DNA of 64,000 nucleotides from Corynespora cassiicola (GCA_022059125.1 JAEUWY010000006.1:496001-560000), one strand, 5' to 3'. Positions 11,811-23,768 are shown, counted from the stretch's first letter. Numbers and translations are program-made. The notes: generated from the letters alone by a model not told the origin.

Positions 11811-12911
11811 CTATGCCAGCTGGCCCTTCTTGTATGGGTACTCCTTCTTGAACGCTTCCGCTATCTCTGTGCGCGTCGCAACCCACACACCCTCCTTCTG
11901 TGCAATATATTCCACAAACTTCTTCAATGCACCAAAACGTCCAGGCCTTCCAATGATTCTGCAGTGGAGTCCAATCGTCATCATCTTCGGCATACCCTGC
12001 TCGCCCTCCTCATATAACACATCAAATGCATTCTTAATGTGCTCGTAAAACCCATGAGGGTCCGCAAACCCACTTCCCGTTACGTGAAACTTATAGTCGT
12101 TGCAGTCGTAAGAGTACGGCACAATCAACATGCCCTTGGGGTTGGGCGAGTCCTTCTCGGTGGGAACATCGACCCAGTAAGGCACATCGTCGGCATACGA
12201 GTCGCTGGCCCAGACGAGCTCCTCGCCCATTTCTTCATACACCTGGGGAACGAGGGTGCGCGAGTGAGGCGAGTTGCGTCCATAGTACCAACCCCTGGGC
12301 GCGTACCCGGAGAGCGACTTGAGCGACGTGATAGCCTTGCGGATATACTCCTTCTCCTTCTCGATGGGAAAGTCGTGGTACTCGATCCAGCGGTACGCAC
12401 TAGACACATCAGCACCTCTCCAGGTTCACTTCACAACTTCGACAAAGACGGCTTACTGGCTCGCGACATCGTGTCCCTCCTCAACACACCTCTTCACAAC
12501 GCTCGGGTTCTGCTCTACGGCCTGCGCGACGGCGTACAGCGTGAACTTCATCTTGTGCTGGTTGAACATGCGGAACATGCGCCAGAAGCCGGCGCGGGAT
12601 CCGTACTCGTATTCGCTCTCGACGTTGAGGTTGCGCTCGTTGATGCGAGGGGGGCCGACGGGGTTTTCGCGCAGGTTCTGCTCCGCCATTCCGTCGCCGT
12701 TCATGACGCTGCGCTCGCCGCCCTGGGGCAATGGTCAGTCGCCGTGCAATTGGATAAAGGGGAGATGTTGGCGCACTTCTTCATAGTTGATGACGAAGGA
12801 GACGGCGATTTTGGCTTTGTTGGGCCATTTGGGGTTCAGGCCTTCTTCGCCGTAGCCGGTGAAGTCGCGCTCGTAGTCGTAAAGAGGGTGTGCTGCGTAG
12901 ACGGGAGGCAT
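11811..12911 (-). CDS. NodB-fold polysaccharide deacetylase / PuuE-type allantoinase-like protein
   Basis: Minus strand exons 12911-12777, 12722-12457 and 12399-11811 (introns of 54 and 57 bp) give 329 residues. The joins give VSFVINYEEGGERS and HDVASHAYRW, both hallmarks of the cytosolic PuuE/DUF-type branch of NodB hydrolases rather than secreted chitin deacetylases. No signal peptide is visible. The C-terminal half has TIGLHCRIIGRPGR, the usual metal-site and closing motifs of this branch. Bacterial PuuE opens the hydantoin ring of allantoin, while relatives act on N-acyl substrates. It ends only 67 bp from the regulator's stop, convergent with it. With an NCS1 permease and an amidase nearby, ring-amide opening is a reasonable guess. 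Substrate unproven. Confidence 0.82.
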
Positions 12912-13617
12912 TGTGAGGCTCAGCTTGAATTATTGATACGAGGTTGGAGATTCAATTCAAACTTTATTCAACCCAAAAATAAAGTATTGTGACAGACCGG
13001 ATGATTAGACGTGCTTTTGAAGCGCATTTGAGCTTCACGATCTTTCCGATAGCATTCCGAAGGCCAACGGCCATGTTCCGGCATCACGGCGATTTCCCTA
13101 TCAGGAAGCTTCGTATTTCTTATCGCGCTGCGTCTATCGCCGAGCATTTAAGATCCTGGTTTAGCAGGGGTGCAGAAGTGGAGATGGTGGGGATGTCGGA
13201 AAAGTTGCGCCAAGGCCGATGGTTGGCTGGGGTGGTGGAGGATCAGCTATTGATAAGGTAGTGGAACGGTTGTCTGTAACCGAGGATTGGTAGGATGACG
13301 AACACATGATGACAGTTACGGTAGGTCGTTAGGTAATGTCGAAAGGACCAACGTCTCAGCTCTCAAGAAAGTGAACTATTCGGGGTACTAATATAAGCAC
13401 GTTCTGTGATGTAACGCTGGGTGCACTGTTGTCATTGATGCTACATGATGCTATGCTATTGAGGAGTTCATATGCTGTGGTTTTAGGCCGTTTCATGCAA
13501 TTTTAATTGATTCATCACCCACCCTCAATCAGACACATGTGTTTTGAAAGCCTGGTCCCATCAACCGAAAAAAACCATTAAACTGATATCACGAACCTCA
13601 TCAAACGTCATAGACAC
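12912..13617. other. intergenic region upstream of the deacetylase
   Basis: About 700 bp between the deacetylase start and the 3' end of the DHA2 transporter, both on the minus strand. It must hold the deacetylase promoter and the transporter terminator. I see no coding sequence. Two moderately long open frames at 12912-13261 continue from antisense frames and have no domain. Confidence 0.5.
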
Positions 13618-15482
13618 CTATTCCCGATTATCTTGGCTTTTTTCTTTCTCATCCTCTTGTCCATGTGGTACTTGAAGCTGAGAGCCACCAGGAGATGTTC
13701 CAATGGTTGTCGCCACAACAACAGTGTCCTGTTTCGTTTCCTCCACAGGTTTCTTCGCCTTCAAACTCGTGTTGCCTATCCAAATACAGAGTATAAGGTT
13801 TGCTCCAGCGCTCGCGGTGTACATTATGTAGATGTACCTTATCCCCCTCATATAAGAATCAAGTATGATACTTTTTTCGTAGTTCGAGAAGCCCATGGAT
13901 TGTAGTGAATATGTCGATGAGGTGAGATTTCTTAACATTGGTCCAGTTATGAAAGATAGATGCGAAAGGTCTCGATCAAGTATATTGGAAAGAATCGCAC
14001 CAGAGATGATGAGCCCAAAAGCGCCTCCAATCGTTCGTATGAAGTTTCGTAACCCGGTAGCGACGGCTCGATCAGAGTTCGAAGAGTTCGAAAGAATGGC
14101 GACCAAGGTCGGTTGCAGCGTCATTCCCGTTCCCAGGCCCTCGATAATCAATACAATTACAATATTCCAGTCTTTAGTTGTACGGTCGAAGGCGCATTTG
14201 AGTCCGGTGCCAATAGTCCAAAGTAAAAACCCTATCACGACGATCCACATGTATCTGCCGCTCCTACTCATCATCTGCCCGCTCGCAATACTGGATGCTG
14301 AAGTGGCGATGATGACAGCTAGTAACAAAGCTCCTGAGATGAGTGCAGAGTGGTCAAGGACAGACTGAAAGTAGATCGGAAGATAGAAAAAGTTACCGTA
14401 GAAACACATGCCAGTGAAAAAATTCTGTAGATAGAGAGCAGGGCAATGGGGATACTTAACGAGACGTCCTGGCAAAATTGGGATGGGTGCAATTTTCCAT
14501 TCATACAAGAGGAAGGCAATCGCGGTGAAACCTCCAAAGGTCAACATGGCGATGACCAAGGGTGAATTCCAGGCATATTGAACACCACCTCCAGACAGAG
14601 GGATAAGAACGAGCAGAACCGCTGCAATATTGAGGGCAATACCTCCGTAGTCAATCTTTCGAATCTTCTCGCCGTAGGTCCCGCCTTCGTATCGGAGTGG
14701 AAGAAAGAAGTAGATCAAGAGAGCCGCAGGAAACGCAAGCATTGGGACTATCCAAAAGACCCAGCGCCAGGTTGATGAGTCAACGAGAGCACCGCCGATG
14801 AATGGTCCTGTTCCATTTGCGAGTGCAATGACTGCACCGAACAAGCCTTTCCAGTAAATAAGTCAGCGTCAATCAAACTCGGGCATTCCGAATAGTCACC
14901 TTGATATTTCCCTCTGTTCTCTAGCGTAGTGATGTCCGATACAATAATCATAGCGAGACTGTTTATGCCCCCTCCTCCAATTCCAGCGATAGAGCGAAAA
15001 GCAAAGAGCATCTCCTTGTTATGTGAGAACCCGCATCCAATATCACCAATCCCAAGCAAGGCGAGGCAGAACAATAAGCAGTTTTTTCTTCCAAAAATGT
15101 CCGAAAGTCTTCCGTTGATAAGCTGGAATGTTGTTGAGGCAACGAGAAATGAACTTCCAATCCATGCAGTAGCCGTTCCGGTATTCAGCTCTGATGAAAT
15201 GGCGGGAATCGACGTTGAGACACTTGTGGTGTCAATGAATGAGACGAATAGAGCAACTGAGAGAGCCGGGATTGCTATCAAGAGGCCATTTTTTGATAGA
15301 GTATTCGTTTGGTTTCCCATGCTGCGGATGCTCTGTGCATCATCTCCTGTTGTCTCGGATTTGAAAGCCTGTTCTACACTGGGAGCGCGAGCATTCGTGC
15401 CGTCGATCTGTACGATTCCGTGTTCAAGGTCCGAAGGTCCTGTTGACGGCACATGTGTTCTTGTTGCATTTTGACCTTGCAT
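13618..15482 (-). CDS. MFS transporter, DHA2 (14-TM drug:H+ antiporter) type
   Basis: Two exons on the minus strand (15482-14900 and 14846-13618) around a 53-bp intron give 603 residues. A hydrophilic N-terminal ~75 residues precede the first membrane segment. Motif A (GRLSDIFGRK) follows TM2-3 and a GALVDSSTWRWVFWI segment carries the motif-C-like end of TM5-6, both typical of DHA2 exporters. The hydrophobic profile fits about 14 segments, and the C-terminal tail is charged. Such proteins sit in the plasma or vacuolar membrane and export toxic metabolites or siderophores. It diverges from the amidase, sharing a 680-bp promoter region. It probably exports a pathway product or a toxic substrate. 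Confidence 0.87.
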
Positions 15483-16162
15483 GGCAATCCTAAACTGCTT
15501 TCTTCAGGAAATAAGATGAATTATTGGGTATGGAAACGTTTTTGGGGTGTCAGATAAACCCGTAAGGTAGCGATGAGAGCGGACAAGAAATGACAAAGGA
15601 GGTGTGCCGTCGCAAAGAATAAATGTTGAGTTGCAAGTTTGCAAGAGCGCAAATTATCCAAGCAATAATGCAATTGGGGCCTGGTAACTGGATAACCACA
15701 CAATCGTGATATGGCTGGGAATGGGCGAATGGCACAATATTCACAGGAAGAGCATGAATGTCCTTCAAAGTGGAATGCCATAGCTGGCTGCATGAATCGA
15801 GACAAGCTAGAGCGCCTACCAACAGCAAAGCTTCTACAGACTACACCGGACATCGTGTTGAAGTATTTCGGGAGTATTTCTTCCGACAAGAGGCAAAAGT
15901 GTGATGGTGATGACAGCCGAAAAACCGCAGTTGGGAGGGACGATCGGCTGCTTAGTCACTAGTGTGTGAATTGCCGTCGGAACGCTGCTATCGACAACCG
16001 GCGGGGAACTTCAATTGGCGCCGACGCTGCACCCACTTTCCATCCCAGGTCCACTCAGATCTGATATCTTGTCTACACGATGGCGGTCCCCTCAATACTC
16101 TTCCCTACGCCGCATCGCACCACCGCATACCCGCCCCTGAGTTCTTTCTCGCCCTAGAAGAC
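15483..16162. promoter_or_regulatory. divergent promoter between DHA2 exporter and amidase
   Basis: About 680 bp between two divergent start codons. Short open frames on both strands lack domains. The amidase frame is open upstream to 15962, but the first ATG with family-like sequence after it is at 16163. No TATA box with good spacing is obvious. Confidence 0.45.
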
Positions 16163-17541
16163 ATGGAGCCATTTCGTCTGACCGCGTCGGAAGCACAAGC
16201 CAAATTCAAAGATGGCTCATTGACTGTCGAAGCCTATGCGAAATCACTCATCGAGCGCGTCAAGGCGCGGGACTCGGCCACTCATGCCTGGGCATACCTC
16301 AATGAAGAGCTTGTGCTCCAACGTGCTCGCGAGCTCGACCAAATACCCCCTGAGAAAAGAGGACCCCTCCATGGCGTTGCAGTCGGAGTGAAGGACGTGA
16401 TCCTCACGAAGGACATGCCGACTCAGCACAATTCTCCAATCTATGAGAATGATGCGCCCAAGATTGACGCTGGGTGTATTGCTACTTTAAGAGGAAACGG
16501 AGCACTCATATTCGGTATGCAATCTCAGACGCGTCCTTATTGCTTTACTCAACGAACCGACCAGGCAAGACAACAACCACCGAATTCGCCGCAACGACTG
16601 TCGGTCCCTCGTATAAAGGAGCCAAAACCGCAAACGCGCATGACCCCAATCGAACACCGGGTGGCTCATCGGCAGGCTCAGGCTCCGCTGTAGGCGATTC
16701 TCAAGTGCCCATCGGCCTTGGAACGCAGACGGTTGGGAGCACTATCAGGCCAGGCTCATTCAATGGCGTCTATGCAATGAAGCCAACATGGAATTCGATA
16801 TCTCGCGAGGGGCTGAAGCTATACTCTCTTATCTTTGACACATTGGGACTATACGCCAGGAGTGTGGACGATCTGAAACTTTTGCTGGACGCTTTCCACT
16901 TGGTGGATGATGAACCAGAAGAGCAGTTCACAATTAAGGGCGCCAAGTTTGCGCTTTTGACGCTGCCCACTCCTGAATGGCCCGAGCCCGGACCTGGAAC
17001 GGCCGCGGCACTGAAGAAAGGCGCAGAGCTTCTCCGTGCTCATGGAGCTGAGGTCGAAGAGATAACTCTCCCGGATGAGTTTAGGCCTATGTATAAATAC
17101 CACCTCCAAGTACTCTCGGGAGACGGACGCGTCGCTTTCCTCCCGGATTACCAAAATTCTAAAGACAAGTTGGACGAGCTCCTCATCCACCACGTCGAAA
17201 ACAAGGACAAACACACAAGGAAGGATCAGCTAAAAGCATTCGATGGGCTTGCTGCCATGAGGCCGAAGTTAGATGCCTTGGCAGACAAGTATGCTGCGGT
17301 GCTTGCACCTAGCGTTCTGGATGTTGCCCCTGAAGGCCATGAGAGCACAGGGAGCGCGGCATTCTGTGGGCCCTGGACAGCAATGCACATGCCAGTCGTC
17401 AATGTTCCCGGTTTCAAGGGCGAGGCTGGAATGCCCATCGGTTTGAGTCTTGTTGCAAGTCGGTATCGCGACCAGTACCTTTTGAGGGTGAGCAGAGAAG
17501 TGGGCAAGATCTTCGAAAGCGAGGGTGGATGGAAACGGTAG
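16163..17541 (+). CDS. amidase-signature hydrolase
   Basis: Exons 16163-16514 and 16565-17541 around a 50-bp intron give 442 residues. The join restores FGKTTTTEFA. The Ser-cisSer-Lys triad is visible: Lys in VGVKDVI, the cis-Ser in GGSSAGSGSA, and the nucleophile Ser in GTQTVGSTIRP. The usual Gly before the last Ser is Val, a small change. The family hydrolyses carboxamides, often releasing ammonia. There is no signal peptide, so it should act in the cytosol. It faces the ThDP enzyme, with 111 bp between stops. In this cluster it could release the nitrogen after ring opening or deacylation. Family certain, substrate unknown. Confidence 0.9.
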
Positions 17542-17652
17542 CGCTAAGTACAATAAAGCCACTGAAGCAATCAAAGTTCAATTTCCAAATGTACATTTAC
17601 ATCTATGATTCTACTGTTCCGTTTTATTCATGCCGTACTGTTCACACCCTTT

Positions 17653-19653
17653 TTACAGAACAGCCTTCTTATAGTAAGGCCTTGGGAGATTGTCATAGTA
17701 GGGCACAACAATCACATCCGGGTCGTCCGTCGGGTTCACCATACTCTTGGTCGAATCATGTGCCGGCTTATCACTGACCCTCAGGTCAATCAGCCCAGGC
17801 CCAGCACTGTGAACAATCTCATCCACCGCAGCCCCGATACCATTCATCACCTTCTTCACCTTCTCCTCGCCGTCTGGTCCCAACTCAAGCCACCCCTTCT
17901 TCCGATCATCCAACGGACTCTGCGGCAACTGATTCGTCGCATCGATCAAAATTCCCGGCATGCCAAACCCCTGAGCAATGACATCGTACCGCGTCTCGGG
18001 TCTCAACTTGGACGCAGGCCGCTTCTCAGTCGTCTTGCCATAAATGAGGTTCTGGCCCGACAGCGACATGCCCCACACGCTGTTATTCACAATCACGGTC
18101 AGGATCCTGAGGTTGAACTTCTTGAACGTGTCCAGCTCGGCGAGGTGGAAGCCCGCGCTGCCGTCGCCCTGGATGTTGATCACAAGCCGCGAGGGATCCG
18201 CCACCGCCGCCCCGAGCGAGTAGCCCCAGCCGTTGCCCAAGAATCCGAGGTAGCCGGTCGCATTCATGGAGAGGCTGGCGCTGGTCTCGGAGAGGAGCTG
18301 CATGGCCCAGCCTCCGGCCTCGCCGCCGTCGATGGAGATGATGGAGCCCGAGGGGAGGTAATGGTATAGCTGCTTGATAGCGTGGTACGGATGCAAGTGT
18401 CCATTTTGCGCATCTAGCTTGGGCTCGGACTCGTTATGAGGGGCGCGGAAAGTCTTTAGCGATAGGGCTGTCCTGATCCAGTCCTCCTTCGCCCTGAATG
18501 CTTCGGCGTTTTGGGCCTCGGTGTTTAGGGCTGATATAGCGAGCGAGATGTCGGATACGATCCCCAGGCTGACGTGCTCCGAGCGTCCGATCTCAGAGCC
18601 GTCGATGTCGATTTGGACAATCTTGCAGTTTGAGGTAGGTAGGATGGCGCCGGATCGGCCTCCGAGGAGGAATCCTGAGCGCGCACCAAGGAGGAGAATG
18701 AGGTCGGGTTGGGGCTTTTGTGTAGCTGCCAAGAGGGCGAGGCCAGATGCGATTCCCGCATGGAAGGGATGATTGGTAGGAATACCCGTGCTAAACTTGA
18801 GGCTGTGGAATATGGGAAGACCAAGCTTAGTTGCAAGTGCGCTGATTTGTTCGACGGCCTGGGATCGGTTTTAGCATGGCTTTTGAAAACTGGAATGTGT
18901 AGGTAGCTTACGCCCCGAGCACCTGTGCCCACAATGATTGCAGGACGTGATGCCTCTTTCAGCAGCTTTAAAGTCTCTTTGATAGACGCTGGATCTGGGC
19001 CAGGTAGCGAGACTGGAGGCGCCGTAATACCACCCCATGCAATCGACTCTTTCAGTACAGGACTGAAAAGTATATCGATAGGGAAGTCGACCAGGACAGG
19101 TCCCGGTGCTCCGGATGTAGTTGCTCTCCAAGCAAGGCTGACAATTCGTGGGATCTCTTCCACATTCGTTACACGATGACAAAACTTGGTGATTGGCTTG
19201 GAGAGAACGACTTGATCGTGGAAACCTTGCAGTGCGTTGGTTTCGGCATCTCGGAGGGGCGGAGAGCTAGTAACACAAAAAACGGGGCTTCTATCTGCAA
19301 AAGCTGTTGCTAGACCAGGCAGACCATTGCAGAAGCTATACAGATCGTCAGCAATGTGCCTCGGAGGATATCGATCGTGCTTCTCACCCGCTGTTTGCCG
19401 TGACAAAACAACAACCCGTCTTCCCAGTAACTTTGCTGTAGCCTTCAGCCGCCTGAACAGCAACCGTCTCGTGTCTTGTGTCAATTAGGTCAATTCCCAT
19501 GTCGGCGCATCCCATCAAGAAAGCATCGAGATGACCGCCATGGAGGCCAAAAGCAACGCGTACACCCAATTGATGGAGACATTGGGCGAGCAAATCACCA
19601 CCTAGGAGCTCTCGCCCCTGAGGCTGCTTTAAGTCGAGCTTATGGCTAGTCAT
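17653..19653 (-). CDS. ThDP-dependent enzyme, benzaldehyde-lyase-like (acetolactate synthase superfamily)
   Basis: Minus strand exons 19653-19388, 19335-18912 and 18858-17653 (introns of 52 and 53 bp) give 631 residues. Domain order is Pyr, central, then PP. The catalytic Glu is in DTRHE. GLHGGH and ETNALQ match the His and Gln that shape the benzaldehyde lyase site as I recall it. The ThDP motif runs from GDGS to NN about 27 residues later. The wider LRDAETNALQ...DQ...PITKFCHRV region also resembles benzaldehyde lyase more than oxalyl-CoA decarboxylase. The catalytic Glu excludes a glyoxylate carboligase type, which lacks it. No clear peroxisomal signal ends the protein. It may cleave or form alpha-hydroxyketone C-C bonds. 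Start at 19653 is the first ATG; the frame is open slightly upstream. Confidence 0.85.
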
Positions 19654-20109
19654 TGTGTTTGAGTTTTGGCTCGATGATGGTTGCAGTGTCACGCCCTAGG
19701 TCTACAGTGAGTGTAGTGTAAAAGTAGAGGAAGATCGAGGGGACAGTGCAGAGCAGACATTATCAAGGCTAGAGTCAGCTTCCGGTGACCGGATCTTTCT
19801 TCCATTTGCCCAATGTTCCGTTGAGCTACGCGTGGCATGAGGCAACGTCTGATGAGAATGAGGGGTTCTCAAGGAGCTACCCCGCATGACGAACGTAGCT
19901 TGGACCACGTCCTGCACCTAGCCTTTCAACATGTCCGAGGTGAATGCCAAACACAATTCCACGACAGTTCGAGTCGATAAAACTGACAGACACTCAGTTG
20001 TATTGTTATACATTGCTCGGCTATACGAAATCCCAATGTCAGTCACGAATGACAGATTCCCGTGCTATACAATAATGATTACAGTCTGTGGCAATACGGC
20101 CTCCAACTT
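19654..20109. other. spacer between ThDP enzyme and aminopeptidase
   Basis: About 455 bp with the ThDP enzyme promoter on one side and the aminopeptidase 3' end on the other, both minus-strand genes. Nothing coding is supported. Confidence 0.5.
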
Positions 20110-21772
20110 CTAAATGTACAATTTAGAGCCATGGTACTTGACCTCGTCAGTGTAGGCGTTGGAAGCAACGGAGATCTCGCGCTCGGGGAAACCCTTGAAC
20201 GAACGGGCATAGGTGGCGACAGAGTGAGAAATAAGCTGGGTAAAGTTAGCCTTGATAGTATACCCGATCCGAGAGCCGTACCTTGGTATTGACAACCCAA
20301 GCAGTCATGTTGACATTGCTCAAGTCATCGCAAAGCTGATGGTAGCAAGGGTCGAACCAGTCTCCGGCCGTTCCACCAAACATCTTAGCCTCTTTCTTCG
20401 TCTTAATACCCTCGGCGCCAGTTGCGATACCACCACCTGGAATACCGTTGCGGATGAATCCATCGTAGTCGCTTCGCCCGTCAAACGGAATAAAGGTATA
20501 GTTCAGGCCTTGCTCCTTGTACCATTCGACATACAGCTCTCGCAGCTCTTCCGAACCGTTAGGGTTGAGCGCATTCGTAGCGTTGTAAATCTGGTAAGCA
20601 AAGTTGGGGCTAGCCATCATGTCGTAGTCCATGAACAAGCGGATCTTCTTGTTCTCTTCTTCGGGAAGTGTGGCCACATAGTAGTCAGAACCGAGCAGGC
20701 CCTCCTCCTCACCAGCCCCTGGTTATAGTGTTAGCGGTGACCAATATACCCTGCGAAAATCACTCACACCAGGCAAAGCGGACGCAGTTGTTGACATCAA
20801 ATTTGGTTAGCTGAGTCGCAACCTCCAACAAACTAATGCTGCCGGATCCGTCATCGTTGATACCAGGACCTTCAGCAACACTATCGCTATGGGCGCCGAG
20901 CATTACACAGTTCTCAGGATCACCTGCTGTTGTCTGCGCGATGATGTTGACGGTCAGGATCTGATTCACTTCGGCGTCAATGTAAGCAATGGCATCAACG
21001 CGAGTTTTCTTCTCGAGCTTCTTAATGATGGGCTCCGCTTCCTCGCCCGATAGGCCGAAAGTAGCAACGTGGTTAGGTGAGGGTGTTCCGAGGGTACCCT
21101 GGACAGCGTCTTTCTCATAGTTGTAAACCACTGCGGCAACTGCTCCCTTACGTCCAGCATGATCGCTCTTGGTGCCGAACGGGCAAACGCCACGCTTGAT
21201 GAAAGCGATATTGCCGGCCACCGAGTCAGGGAAATCCGACTCTTCACAGCCTTCGTTTGCGACCAGGACCAGGTCTCCATGAACCGGTTCTTTGTCCTTC
21301 GTCGGTGGGGTCAGTCCCATGGGAGCTGCTGACTTGGGAACATCATTGCCAAGGACAAGTCGCGACTCAAACACATTCCCTGAAACCGCAGGGAAAGATT
21401 GGTTAGAGATGGAATAGTAGTCACCAAGCTCGAGGATGGATTCGTAGATGTACGATAGAGTTCCGAGGTGGCCTCCGGCATTGTTAGCAGACACTAGATG
21501 CACGGCACGTGCATCGACATACCAGCACTCCCAATGACTCTAGTTGGATGGTTGTACTCTTCTTCACCGAGCTTGGCAATTTCATACAACTTCTTTGCGC
21601 GCACCATCAACCTGTCGCCGCTGACCAGGTCCTGCAGCGCGGACGAATTGACCAGCGGTTTGGTCTCGTTCGCGACCTCGATCGGCGCCTGGCTTCCCGA
21701 AGACAGGAGCGGGATTTGTAGCGCCGTAGCACCAGCAGCAGCGCAAAGCGCCAGAACAGGAGAAACACCCAT
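20110..21772 (-). CDS. secreted M28 aminopeptidase with PA domain (aminopeptidase Y/Lap2-like)
   Basis: Minus strand exons 21772-21523, 21472-20768, 20718-20282 and 20235-20110 (introns of 50, 49 and 46 bp) give 505 residues. A signal peptide is clear (MGVSPVLALCAAAGATAL). A protease-associated insert covers roughly residues 140-260. The di-zinc peptidase domain follows: His in GAHSDS, bridging Asp in GINDDGSG, the Glu-Glu pair in AWWAGEEEGLLGS formed across intron 2, Asp in DYDMMAS, and the last His in CYHQLCDD. All metal ligands are intact. It should be secreted or vacuolar and trim N-terminal residues from peptides. It is the first gene right of the metabolic block and probably not part of it. 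Confidence 0.93.
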
Positions 21773-22063
21773 CGCAGCGGTAATGATTGATGGATGCGTG
21801 GATGGGGGATGGATGAAGAGGTGTCGATGCGCGATGATGACTAGTTCGATGATTGTTGCCCTTAGCAACGCTAACGCACCAATTAGCGCACTGACCATCC
21901 GTAGTCGTGCATCTATCAGCTATCCGCCCAAATCGTCGATTGAAATAAAAAGAACATCATGAATGGTATCGATACCATGCATGAAGGCGTACCTGAATCA
22001 TTGTATCCAAATATTCTTCTATGCGCTCAACCGATATTTAACCAAAACACTGGAGGCTCACAA

Positions 22064-23768
22064 TCAACTGGGCTTGACGCCTACAAAAGGATGCTTTTGG
22101 TTAGAGAGACTTCGTGATTCATCCTCATTGCTGATTATAAAGAATTCTTCTCCTTCCTTTGGATTCCAACCTTCGTGTATCCACGTCAAATATTCCACTT
22201 GGCCCACATCCGATATACCAAACTTGATCTTGTAGTACTCAGGACTCTGGGAGGTAAACCTACCTCGACTTGCAATAGCATCCCGAGAATCAGGAAGCCA
22301 CGTGTAGGTTTCGTTATCCCAGTGGTACAGTGGTCATACCTCGTCAGGCAACCCCTGGAGTATAATATTCAACCGGCCTTCCGTTAAGCAGACGTCAATA
22401 TGCACAGTGCCAACAGCATTCCAGTAGACCCCGATATATTCTTCTAAACCTTTGTGGGGGGTGAGATTGTCTGTTTTCCCGAAGCTTCTTGTACATTAAC
22501 GAAAACCATGACAATGCGCGGGCAACTGTTTCCTTGGTAATCTGGAGGTAATCGTTCTTTTCAGGGACATCCAATACGGTTTCGATGAGGAGTTGACCAA
22601 CCCAGTCTGCGATATCCACGAGCGCTAGAGTATTTGAGAGAATAACCAAACTAATTTGGCTTTCCGGGATCAGATTCAAAGCCGCAAGGACTTCTGGATG
22701 GCTCCCTTGATGATATACGGTGAGCTGAGAAGGCCCAGATTTCTCCATCAGGGGAAATCCGTACAGTGCCCCAGTCGGCCCCGAAAGCCAATTTCAGTTT
22801 AGCCCAACAGCGCCCATGGGTCCAGGAGTCTGTGTCCTAGCAAATCCCAATCCATAAGAAATTTCATGGTAAGATGGTGATTGGATTGGAATCTGACTGG
22901 ATAAGATATGTGCCACTTGTTTGAGAGGTAAATCGGGAGTTGAACTTTCATGATTCTCGAATTGATGTTTGGCTGCTTTCAGCCAAGCCTGGGTAAGTTT
23001 AAACATGTCGTTCAGAGTGCTTCGCACGCCACCTGCAGAGCCTGCAATAGTGTTGTCCCCAATATGTGGGTCCCCAACAAGTACAGGCAATCCTTTGCTC
23101 AGTGATCCATGAGCCTTCCATACGTTTTCTGGTCCAGAAAAATTCTGATTAGTGCCAGTTTGAGTCATATCAAGTTGATCAAAACGACGCGATTGAAGCA
23201 TTTCATTCCATGTTTGGCCAAAAAGGTGTTCAATGACATAACCAGCAATTTTGTAATCCAGGTTGTTGTATTGAAATTGACCACGGAATGGCTTGACAGG
23301 CTTGAGGCCATTGATCAACTCCATGCTGTCCTCCCTCGGAATGACGATGTTGTTGTTGCTTTGCAGCCAGTAATTATTCATTTGTAAGCCAGTTCGATGA
23401 GTCAAACAATCAGAAATTGTTTTCAAATTATGCACCGTGGTGTCCTGAATATTCCATTCCGGGGGTAGGTTTTTGATAGGGTATCCCAGCATGTCTTGCC
23501 TTCATTAACCAAAATACCCACAGCTGCAGCCACCATGTTTTTAGTAAGGGAGGCAACTTGAAATACGGCATCTTCGTCGACTAGTAGCTTTTCTGCTACA
23601 TCACGATACCCGAATTTGTCTCTGTGAATGACCTGGACTCGAAAGACGACCCCATAGGTGAGGCCAGCTTTTCTGGCCAGAGCCAACATCTCTTCGATGG
23701 TCAATCGCACGGCTTTCAGCCGCTTCACAGTCTTCTCCACCTCGTGGGGGTGTTTGTTTGAATCTTGA
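22064..23768 (-). pseudogene. serine beta-lactamase-like protein, decayed
   Basis: Conceptual translation on the minus strand recovers a whole class-C beta-lactamase-like (LACTB/esterase) protein, but in several pieces. Seen: ASLTK (the S-x-x-K nucleophile motif), QYNNLDYKIAGY (the Y-x-N motif), HTGDN- and YHQGS-type later motifs, and a C-terminal extension ending at a TGA at 22064-22066. Breaks: a single-base frameshift near 23480, an in-frame TGA at 22794-22796, a frameshift near 22455-22480 next to a C6 run, and an in-frame TGA at 22334-22336. A 48-bp intron remnant (23769-23816) precedes the first exon shown, but no start codon is evident beyond it. Four independent lesions make sequencing error alone unlikely. 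Confidence 0.85.

Noticed and set aside
12039..12992. 317-codon plus-strand open frame
   Set aside because: It lies antisense to the deacetylase exons, crosses its introns and translates to a low-information Val/Arg/Leu-rich sequence without a domain. It is a codon-bias shadow.
17605..18369. 254-codon plus-strand open frame
   Set aside because: Antisense to the ThDP-binding part of the benzaldehyde-lyase-like gene, whose motifs are unambiguous.
1502..19653. Classical secondary-metabolite cluster
   Set aside because: No polyketide synthase, peptide synthetase, terpene cyclase or prenyltransferase is encoded, and the window's P450 lies 13 kb away beyond unrelated genes.
17653..19653. Glyoxylate carboligase, which would fit an allantoin pathway
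   Set aside because: That enzyme lacks the catalytic Glu of other ThDP enzymes, while this protein has it in DTRHE and resembles benzaldehyde lyase elsewhere.
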